Position numbers and translations under genes: made by a program
Source: Bacteroides sp. CAG:530
GTDB lineage: Bacteria; Bacteroidota; Bacteroidia; Bacteroidales; Bacteroidaceae
Assembly (NCBI GenBank): GCA_000434735.1
Contig: FR881207.1
Coordinates: 1 to 22,338 of the forward strand
Direction of reading: 5' to 3'
DNA: 22,338 nt
The notes under the pieces: model-generated
Told to the model about the DNA's origin: nothing
The model's input: the letters and a program-made list of their open reading frames with translations, nothing else
Databases searched by the model: none
In this document: positions 1-7,198 of the stretch, one piece after another
How the letters are laid out: each line of letters begins with the position of its first letter
Position numbering within the stretch: the stretch's first letter is position 1

Positions 1-1
1 T

Positions 2-37
2 CTCACATCGACCGATGTGAGCGTTCGTATCGGTCGA
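2..37. repeat. Overlapping alternative hairpins at the window edge
   Basis: Positions 2-10 (CTCACATCG) pair perfectly with 13-21 (CGATGTGAG), with a 2-nt gap. Positions 8-16 (TCGACCGAT) also pair perfectly with 29-37 (ATCGGTCGA). The two 9-bp stems share bases 8-16, so only one can form at a time. The gene to the left is outside the window, so this may be part of its 3' end or an intergenic palindrome. The base pairing is seen directly; any role is unknown. Confidence 0.5.
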
Positions 38-38
38 A

Positions 39-96
39 GTAAGACAACTTTCTTTTATGCGGCAAACAAAATGCAAGCGTATGTCTTACATTTTTT
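39..96 (+). terminator. Probable rho-independent terminator of an upstream gene
   Basis: GTAAGACA at 39-46 pairs perfectly with TGTCTTAC at 82-89. An A and six T (91-96) follow at once. The loop is long (35 nt), so this is weaker than the other terminators in the window, but the stem followed by a T-run before the sigma-factor promoter fits the 3' end of a plus-strand gene lying left of the window. Confidence 0.45.
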
Positions 97-148
97 CTGA
101 GAGTATGCGTATTTAACATTAAAACAATAGTCGGTTTTTTAGCAAAAA

Positions 149-180
149 TTTGCAAAAGAACAATAGAACTTATAACTTCG
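149..180 (+). promoter_or_regulatory. Bacteroides-type promoter for the ECF sigma gene
   Basis: A -33 element TTTG (149-152) is followed, after exactly 20 nt, by TAACTTCG (173-180), which differs by one base from the -7 consensus TAnnTTTG of Bacteroides housekeeping promoters. The expected transcription start near 187 leaves a leader of about 60 nt before the ATG at 250. It implies that the sigma gene has basal expression from the primary sigma factor. Confidence 0.55.
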
Positions 181-249
181 TGGCACGTTTTATATGAAAA
201 TTGTAATCATTAGAAAAGAAGATTGTGAAATTTGTAAGATAAGTTCATT

Positions 250-828
250 ATGGAGAATATCAATATTGACAACATACGCCGTGGTGATAAATCTGAGTTT
301 CGACGTCTTTTTCAGGTGGCTTACCCTCAAATGATGGCATTTGCGTGTCGTTTTGTATCGGAAGAGGTGGCCGAAGATATGGTTCAGGATGTTTTTGTGA
401 TGTATTGGGAAAAACGTGCGTCTATGAGTCCTGATTCCATACGCTCTTTTCTGTTTAAGTGTACACAAAACCAATGTTTAAACTTTTTAAAACACCAGAA
501 CGTTGTGCGCGACTGGGAAGATAACGTCCGTTTGGCTGAAGAACGTGTCGCTTTCAATCAGGAAGCATCGGACGACTGTGAGTCGTGGGATAACTTGGTT
601 GATAGAGATGTGGAGCAGCAACTAAAGTTGGCTCTTCAGAAATTGCCACCCAAATGTCGTCAGGCTTTTGAACTATCTTACTTTCAGGAAATGACCTATC
701 GCGAAGTAGCGGAAAAGATGAACATTTCTCCACGTACGGTGGAAGAACACGTGCAGAAAGCGACAAATTTGTTGCGTAACGACTTGCGATATCTACTTTA
801 TTCCACTTTATTGGCTATTTTGCATTGA
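250..828 (+). CDS. ECF-family RNA polymerase sigma factor (Bacteroidetes PUL type)
   Basis: This 192-residue extracytoplasmic-function sigma-70 factor directs RNA polymerase to target promoters when released by its anti-sigma partner. Sigma region 2 lies at about residues 20-85, with the acidic stretch AEDMVQDVFVMYWEK at 41-55. Region 4 lies at about 124-180, with LPPKCRQAFEL (132-142) and a helix-turn-helix around TYREVAEKMNISPRTVEEHV (149-168). There is no region 1.1 or 3, and the length is usual for the family. The next gene encodes a FecR-like anti-sigma factor, and the SusC beyond it has an STN domain, so the three probably form a trans-envelope signalling relay controlling this PUL. The hydrophobic tail YLLYSTLLAILH (181-192) is short and may be the last helix of region 4 rather than a membrane anchor. 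The family call is firm; the target promoters are inferred. Confidence 0.95.
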   Translation: MENINIDNIRRGDKSEFRRLFQVAYPQMMAFACRFVSEEVAEDMVQDVFVMYWEKRASMSPDSIRSFLFKCTQNQCLNFLKHQNVVRDWEDNVRLAEERVAFNQEASDDCESWDNLVDRDVEQQLKLALQKLPPKCRQAFELSYFQEMTYREVAEKMNISPRTVEEHVQKATNLLRNDLRYLLYSTLLAILH

Positions 829-933
829 GTTTAATTTTTATTGTAACATTCTTAGTTTCAATAACTTCCTTGTGTTAAACGCTTCAATTATTTAAATACC
901 GAGAAAAATTTTTCATTTTTTTTGTGTTTTGAC

Positions 934-951
934 CCCGTAGTTTTCTGCGGG
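934..951 (+). other. Short GC-rich hairpin in the sigma/anti-sigma gap
   Basis: CCCGTAG (934-940) and CTGCGGG (945-951) pair over 7 bp, with one G-T pair, around a TTTT loop. This is the only GC-rich patch in the 185-nt gap 829-1013. No T-run follows, so it does not look like a classical terminator. The sequence around it (TTGACCCC before, GTCTTATTATTG at 958-969) could instead be a promoter read by the ECF factor itself. That is a guess. Confidence 0.3.
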
Positions 952-1013
952 TGAGTTGTCTTATTATTGAATGAGGCAAAAAAACACGTGATAATAATAA
1001 CGAATATCCTATT

Positions 1014-2003
1014 ATGGAAGAAAATTTATTAGTTCGATATATTATGCATCACGTCACTCCCGAAGAGGAGATGACAGTGAAGAGTTGGCTCCGCGAGTCG
1101 GATGCCAATCGCCGTCGCCTTTTTGAATTGGAACAACTTTGCAGCTTGCGCAAGGAAATGGAGATTCGAAAAGATACGGAGCGCATGGATCGTGCTTTCT
1201 CTGCCCTTAGTGATCGCTTAGATTTTGCCGAAGAAGAACATAAACCGGTTAAAACAGCTAAGACATTCCGCCTTGCATGGTATAAGGTAGCTTCGGTAGC
1301 TGCCGTACTGTTGCTCTTGGTAGTAAACGTATTCTTCCTTACTCGTGAAGAAAAGCAGGCATGGAATACAGTATTTGTACCGAAAGGACAACGCGTATCT
1401 TTATTGCTTAGCGACGGTACTACTGTATGGCTTAATTCAGAAAGCCGTTTCTCTTATCCTACACAGTTTACTGCCGACCATCGTGAGGCTAAACTCGAAG
1501 GTGAAGGTTATTTCGAAGTAGCTCATAATCCTAAATGTCCGTTTACTCTTAGCTTGCCAATGCTTGATGTGCATGTGTTAGGTACTAAATTTAATGCACG
1601 CGCTTATTCTGGCGAACCTTGCTCGGTAGCTTTGAAAGAAGGATCTGTAGAGGTTGAGACTGCCGACCACGCCAAACGTCAGCGCATGGAGCCGGGTGAT
1701 GAGGTTAATTACACTCCGCGTAATGGTTTGGTGTTGATAAAAGGGAAGAAAGATACATCGATTGATACTTGGACTACAGGCGATTTGATGCTTAAAGATA
1801 TGACATTGCGCCAAATGATACGTCAGATGGAACGTCATTTCGACGTGAAGATTTACGTGGGCGACAATGCTTTGCTTGAAGAATACTTTACTTGCCACAT
1901 CCGTAAGGATTTGACAATTAATCAAGTTATGGAATTGCTGAAAGAAACTCGTCGTCTTGATTATACTATTAATCATGACTCGGTATATATTTTCAGACCT
2001 TAA
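1014..2003 (+). CDS. FecR-like anti-sigma factor
   Basis: This 329-residue inner-membrane anti-sigma factor is expected to hold the upstream ECF sigma factor and release it on a signal from the STN domain of the SusC transporter. The cytoplasmic N-terminus (1-88) starts with the short helical pattern typical of the family (LLVRYIMHHVTPEEEMTVKSW). One transmembrane segment lies at about 91-110 (KVASVAAVLLLLVVNVFFLT). The periplasmic FecR domain (about 115-215) contains the family pattern VPKGQRVSLLLSDGTTVWLN (122-141) and LEGEGYFEV. A C-terminal DUF4974-type domain covers about 250-329 (MTLRQMIRQMERHFDVKI). The length is normal and no defect is visible. It lies 185 nt after the sigma gene and 190 nt before susC. 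Confidence 0.94.
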   Translation: MEENLLVRYIMHHVTPEEEMTVKSWLRESDANRRRLFELEQLCSLRKEMEIRKDTERMDRAFSALSDRLDFAEEEHKPVKTAKTFRLAWYKVASVAAVLLLLVVNVFFLTREEKQAWNTVFVPKGQRVSLLLSDGTTVWLNSESRFSYPTQFTADHREAKLEGEGYFEVAHNPKCPFTLSLPMLDVHVLGTKFNARAYSGEPCSVALKEGSVEVETADHAKRQRMEPGDEVNYTPRNGLVLIKGKKDTSIDTWTTGDLMLKDMTLRQMIRQMERHFDVKIYVGDNALLEEYFTCHIRKDLTINQVMELLKETRRLDYTINHDSVYIFRP

Positions 2004-2063
2004 AAATGAAATAAGAATATAAATATAAAGTCAAACCTTGTATCTAATACCATGAGTGCCTAT

Positions 2064-2176
2064 GAAACATGAATAATTAGAAAAATTACCAATTAAGGGA
2101 TATAAGATATATAACTCTCTCTTATATAATTTTCCCGAAACATGAATTAATTACCTTAAAATACTTGAATTACCAA
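2064..2176 (+). repeat. Imperfect direct repeat in the susC leader
   Basis: GAAACATGAAT occurs at 2064-2074 and again at 2137-2147. In both copies it is followed by AT-rich sequence ending in AATTACCAA (2084-2092 and 2168-2176). Between the copies ATATAAGA (2100-2107) pairs with TCTTATAT (2120-2127). Each copy contains a minimal reading frame: ATG-AAT-AAT-TAG in the first, ATG-AAT-TAA in the second. The real susC start is also ATG-AAT. The repeats may be operator sites, a translational control element or an old duplication of the gene start. Confidence 0.4.
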
Positions 2177-2193
2177 CTAATCATTTAAAAAGT

Positions 2194-5100
2194 ATGAATT
2201 ATCTTGCTAAAACAGCGCGTATCGCGAAGTTGTCTCTTCTTTGCTTAGCATTGGAGGCTGCGCCTACTTTCGCCGCTTCAGCTGGTGCGCAAAACGTGAG
2301 AATTTCACTTCACATGAAGTCTGCTCCTGTTCGCGACATCTTGAGTGTCATAGAAAAACAGGGCAATGTTTATTTCACTTACAACCTTAATCAAGTAGAT
2401 GTAGCCCGCAAGGCTTCTGTAGACGTTGAGGGCAAAGACCTCGGCCAAGTACTTGATCAACTCTTCGCTGGTCAGAATGTTGACTATAAAATTGAAAACG
2501 ATCATATCGTACTCTTTAAGAACGCACCGTCGCACGGCGCTGCTTCTGCTCAGCAGCACCGCAAAGTGACTGGTACAGTTATCGCAGCAAACGGTGAACC
2601 TATCATCGGTGCTTCTATTCTTGAAAAAGGTACCAGCAATGGTATTATTACAGACCTCGACGGTAACTTCGAACTTACTCTTACTCAGGGTGGCGAACTT
2701 CAGATTAGTTATGTAGGCTTTATCACACAGAATGTGAAGGTTACAGACAACAAGCCGTTGAAGATTGTTTTGAAAGAAAATACTAAACTCCTTGACGAAG
2801 TCGTAGTAATCGGTTACGGTACTCAGAAGAAGTCAGACGTTTCTGGTTCTGTTACTACCGTTCAAGGTGATAAATTAAATAAGATGCCTACCGCAAATGC
2901 TGAAGCTGCATTGCAAGGTATGGCTCCGGGTCTTGCCGTAAACTTCGGTAGTGGTGCTGCCGGTTCTTCTCCAAGCCTTCAGGTACGTGGTGTTACCTCT
3001 TGGGGTACTGATAACTCTCCGTTGGTTATCATTGATGGTGTTCCGGGTGATATGGCTTATTTGAACCCTGAAGATATCAAGTCAATGTCTGTATTGAAAG
3101 ATGCCGCTACAGCCGCTATCTATGGTGCTCGTGCTGCTGCCGGTGTTATCTTGATTGAAACTAACCGTGGTTCTGAATCTAAACCGAAAATCTCATTCTC
3201 TGCTTACTGGGGTATGGACGACCTGCCTAAGAAGTTGAATATGTGTAACAGCGAAGAATTTATCAAGGTTCGTAAGATGGCGTTGACTAATGGTAAAATC
3301 GCTCAGTCAAAATGGCCTAAATATATCGCTGCTTACGAAGCAGATCCTTCTCAGTTCGCCGATACTGATTGGCAGGACGAATACTATCGCCGTGGTTTCG
3401 TACAGAAATATAATGTAGGTTATACTGCTGGTACAGAATATTCTAACATCGCACTTTCTGCATTCTATTCTAAAGAAGACGCTGTAGTAATAGGTACTGG
3501 CGATGAAAAGATGGGCTTCCGTTTGAACTCTGACGTTAAGCGCGGTAAGTTCAAAATGGGTGAAAGCATCAGCTATAGCCGTTGGAAAGCCGATTTGGAA
3601 GCAAACTCTGGTTTCCCAGGTATCTATCAGGTTACTAACATGGAACCTCTTGCACCTGTTTATGACTCTAATTTCGAAGGCGGTTACGGTGGTGCCATTA
3701 CAGGTATGGGTATGAGCGACGCTGCCAACATGGTTGGTTATAATAATTTGGTTGATTATACAAGTGCAAACGACTATATCTCTGCATCTGGTTACATTCA
3801 GTTTGAGCCGATTAAGGGATTGGTAATTAAGGCACAGGCTGCTCGTAACATTTACTTCGGAGAAACTCGTACTTTCAAGCCGACTTATCAGTTGGGTGCT
3901 ATGAAGAGTAATGCACGCGCTTCATTGAATGAATCAACTTCAAGAACTCAGAACGATTTGTTGGAAGCTACAGCTAACTATAGCACTACTCTTTGGAACG
4001 ATCATGAATTGCAGCTCTTGTTAGGTGCTTCACAAGAAGAGAAGACTTACAAAACAATCTCTGGTTACGGTGAAGACTTTGAAAGCAACGATTTGTCAGT
4101 TCTCGATCAGGCTAAAGAAAACTACAGTGCCGGTGGTTCACACACTCGTAGCGGTTTACGCTCTGTATTCGGTCGTTTGAACTACAACTATAAGATGCGT
4201 TATATGTTGATGGCTTCGTTCCGTTACGATGGTTCTTCTCGTTTCGCTAAAGGTAACAAGTGGGGATTCTTCCCATCAGTATCTTTGGGTTGGAATGTAG
4301 CTAACGAAAACTTCTGGGAAAACATGAAGGATAAGATTAACGCATTCAAAGTTCGTTTGAGCTATGGTGGTTTGGGTAACCAGAACATTGGTCTTTACAA
4401 GTATATCCCTGTTTTGTCGGGTAATACATCAACTTTGAACTATCCGTTCGATGGTAAGACTACTTCTTTGGGTTATGCCATTACTTCTTTGCCTTCAACT
4501 AACATCAAGTGGGAAACTACTATCTATAAGAACCTCGGTATCGACCTTGCTTTCTTCGGCAATAAGTTAGAGTTCTCTGCTGAAGCTTATATCAAGGATA
4601 CACGCGATATGCTTTCTACTAAGAACATCAGCCTTTGTACAGGTTTCGGTTCTTTGACTGTAAACGATGGTAAATTGCGTACTACTGGTTTCGAAATCCA
4701 GACTATCTATCACGGTAGCGCAGGTCAGTTCAAGTACGACTTGGATATGAACCTTAGCCACTATAAGAGTGTATTGAAATCTATGGCCGATCCTAACTAC
4801 CTCTATGAAAGCGGTGCAGCACGTACTTACGTAGGTGGTGAAATCGGTGAATTCTGGGTGTATAAAACAGCTGGTATCTTCCAGAACTAAGCAGAAATTA
4901 AGGAATGGAACAAGGCTCATGGACATACAGCTGTAGATTCTGAAACAGGAAAAGAAATATGGATACCCTTGCAGCCAGATGCAAAACCTGGTGATATCCG
5001 TTTTGAAGATCTTAACGGTGACGGTCTGTTAGATAGCGGCGATAAATATAAAATCGGTAGCGGTGTACCTAAGGTTTCTTTGGCATTCAACGTAAACTTG

Positions 5101-5562
5101 GCATACAAAGACTTTGACTTGGTAGCTAACTTCTACGGTAACTTCGGCGTTAAACGTCATAACTATACTAAGTACTATCTGCAGAGAATGGATCAGAACT
5201 TTAACTATGGTAAAGACTGTTTGAACGCATGGACTCCTGAAAATCCGAATACTGATATACCTCGTGCCGTACAAGGTGACCCGAACGGTAACTCTCGTTT
5301 GGCAAGCGACCGCTTCATTGAAAACGGTGACTACTTGCGCCTTAACAACTTGCAGTTAGGCTACAACTTGCCTAAGAAAGCTTGCACTAAGTTGGGCATC
5401 AGCAACCTCCGCTTCTACGTAGGTGCTACTCGTCTCTTCACTATCACTGGATATAAGGGATACGACCCATCTACAGGTTCTACAGTAGGTGAAATGGGTA
5501 TTGACTATGCATCATCACCATTGAGCCGCACATACATGGTTGGTATCAAATTTGGTTTTTAA
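2194..5562 (+). pseudogene. SusC-like TonB-dependent outer-membrane transporter, split by an in-frame stop
   Basis: The reading frame runs for 1,122 codons but contains TAA at 4888-4890 (codon 899), giving an 898-residue product. The same frame continues to 5562 with no further stop or frameshift, and both halves are clearly one SusC. In order, a signal peptide is at about 1-28, an STN signalling domain at about 34-108, a carboxypeptidase-regulatory-like domain at about 123-195, the SusC signature LDEVVVIGYGTQKKSDVSGS (200-219), the TonB plug up to about residue 325, then the beta-barrel. The lost 224 residues include the last barrel strands and the C-terminal beta-signal ending YMVGIKFGF, which BAM-dependent assembly normally needs. 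Homologues usually read through here as FQxQAEI, so a CAA to TAA change is the simplest explanation. Without the stop this would import oligosaccharides together with the SusD partner encoded 22 nt downstream. An ATG at 4969 opens the second half, but starts mid-barrel and lacks a signal peptide. Confidence 0.93.
4888..4890 (+). other. Premature TAA codon inside susC
   Basis: The context is GGT ATC TTC CAG AAC TAA GCA GAA ATT AAG. Translated around the stop it gives GIFQN-stop-AEIKEWNKAHG. SusC proteins have a conserved glutamine at this point, so the ancestral codon was probably CAA (or CAG with two changes). Other genes in the window end normally in TAA, which argues against a reassigned codon. 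Confidence 0.85.
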
Positions 5563-5584
5563 TCGATAAATTGAATAGAATATT

Positions 5585-7126
5585 ATGAAAATAATGAAAA
5601 ACATATTGTTGTTGGCTGCTTTGTCTGGCGGTCTTACAATGACTTCATGTTCTGGTTCCTTTTTGGACGAAGATATGAACCCCAATTATCTGTCACCTGC
5701 TACTTTCTGGAAGAGTGAGGGTGATATTATGAAAGGACTGACAGCTGCTTATGGTGGTATGCAACCTAATGCAGCTTGGGCTGTACCATTCAAACGTTAT
5801 ATTGTGATTGATAACTATCGTAGTGATGAGCTTCTTCACCGTGCCGACGTTAGTTCTTGGATGGCTTTGGCTAACTTTACCAATGACGCTACAAATAGTG
5901 TTACAAGTCAAGAGTGGACTAACTTGTATAAAGGTATCAACTACGCTAATCAGTGCATTGACAATATTCCTAATGTACCGGAATCAAGTAGTGAAGTAGC
6001 TAGTTTGAAAAAACAGGCAATAGCAGAAGCTCGTTTCCTGCGTGCTTTCTACTACTATCGTCTTTTCATTAACTTTGGTGAGAACTTGCCTATATTCCTT
6101 CATCAGTTGGAAGGAACAGAAGAAGAATTCTATCCTGATCAGGCTGCTCCGGGTGAAGTGGTAAAACTTATAGAGAAAGAATTGACCGAAGTACAAGCAG
6201 ATCTGCCCGAAAAATATGACGCAGACAATGGTGGACGTGCTACACGATACGCTGCAGCTGCATTGCTCGGTAAGTTCTATATGTTCCGTCACGAATTGGA
6301 CAAAGCAGAAAAACAATTCGAGAAACTGATAGGTAAGTTTGAGTTGGTAGATAATTACTACGACAACTTCGACGGTATGCATGAAAACAATAAAGAATCA
6401 ATATTGGAAGTGCAGTTTACAGGTGATGTAAGTGGTGGTCATTCTGAATATAACGTATTCGCTATCCACTTGGCTTCATTTAATGCTATTTACAATGGTT
6501 ACGGAGGTTACGAAGAAGCTTATCCTTCAGAATGGCTTTACAATACTTTGATGGCTGATAAGACAGTAGATGGCAAACACAGTGACCGTGCAATCGGTAC
6601 AATCATCTTCGACGATCCAGCTTGCCGTCCTTTCTATTATGAAAAGGGTAAATCATTCAGTGACTATCATAGCCCAAAAGAATACTTCTGGCATAAGTAT
6701 GTACATTATGATCCTTCACAGGGCCCGTACTGGGATAACAGTGGATTCAATGTTCCTTTGATTCGTTACGCTGATGTACTTTTGCTCTATGCTGAATGTT
6801 TGAACGACCGTGGAGAAACAGCAGAAGCTATTGGTTTTATTAATCAAGTTCGTGACCGTGTGAATGTTCCTAGATTGCCGCTGGATATGAGCAAAGACGC
6901 TGTCTTGAAACACTTGCAAGATGTAGAACGTCCTTGCGAGTTGGCTCTCGAAGGCTCACGCTGGTACGACCTTATCCGTTGGGGTATTGTAGCGCAAGCT
7001 TTGAAAGACCACGGGAAACCTAATTGCGCAAGCTTCGTGGCAGCAAAACATACAAAGTTACCTATTCCTCACGAGGAGTTCTTGATGAACCCTGACTGGA
7101 AACAGAATGAGGGATTCAGTAAATAA
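5585..7126 (+). CDS. SusD/RagB-family outer-membrane glycan-binding lipoprotein
   Basis: This 513-residue lipoprotein should cap the SusC barrel on the cell surface, bind the target glycan and help deliver it. The signal peptide ends in a lipobox (LTMTSC), with the lipidated cysteine at residue 22. Family features follow: a TPR-like helical part with EARFLRAFYYYRLFINFGENLP near residues 149-170, the typical mature N-terminus SFLDEDMNPNYLSPATFW, a late block LIRYADVLLLYAECLNDRGE, and near the end RPCELALEGSRWYDLIRWG. Length is normal and the gene is intact, unlike its partner. It starts 22 nt after the susC stop, so it is co-transcribed; the nonsense codon in susC may lower its expression through polarity. 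Confidence 0.95.
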   Translation: MKIMKNILLLAALSGGLTMTSCSGSFLDEDMNPNYLSPATFWKSEGDIMKGLTAAYGGMQPNAAWAVPFKRYIVIDNYRSDELLHRADVSSWMALANFTNDATNSVTSQEWTNLYKGINYANQCIDNIPNVPESSSEVASLKKQAIAEARFLRAFYYYRLFINFGENLPIFLHQLEGTEEEFYPDQAAPGEVVKLIEKELTEVQADLPEKYDADNGGRATRYAAAALLGKFYMFRHELDKAEKQFEKLIGKFELVDNYYDNFDGMHENNKESILEVQFTGDVSGGHSEYNVFAIHLASFNAIYNGYGGYEEAYPSEWLYNTLMADKTVDGKHSDRAIGTIIFDDPACRPFYYEKGKSFSDYHSPKEYFWHKYVHYDPSQGPYWDNSGFNVPLIRYADVLLLYAECLNDRGETAEAIGFINQVRDRVNVPRLPLDMSKDAVLKHLQDVERPCELALEGSRWYDLIRWGIVAQALKDHGKPNCASFVAAKHTKLPIPHEEFLMNPDWKQNEGFSK

Positions 7127-7152
7127 TCGTTTTTACAATTCTTAAAATTCTG

Positions 7153-7179
7153 AAAGGGGAGGGTTCCCTCCCCTTTTTT
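7153..7179 (+). terminator. Strong intrinsic terminator after susD
   Basis: AAAGGGGAGGG (7153-7163) is the exact reverse complement of CCCTCCCCTTT (7166-7176), and the T-run continues to 7179. It lies between susD and the GH63 gene, which starts only 20 nt after it. I see no clear promoter in between, so GH63 and GH2 probably depend on partial read-through. This would set transporter mRNA above enzyme mRNA. Confidence 0.85.
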
Positions 7180-7198
7180 ATTACCTTAATTATTTTAT

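Noticed and set aside
4888..4890. Recoding or read-through of TAA, or a reassigned stop codon
   Set aside because: Other genes here use TAA as a normal stop and no recoding signal is visible downstream; a point mutation is simpler.
4969..5562. A separate 197-residue gene after the susC stop
   Set aside because: It is in the same frame as susC, begins mid-barrel, has no signal peptide and is the normal C-terminal part of SusC.
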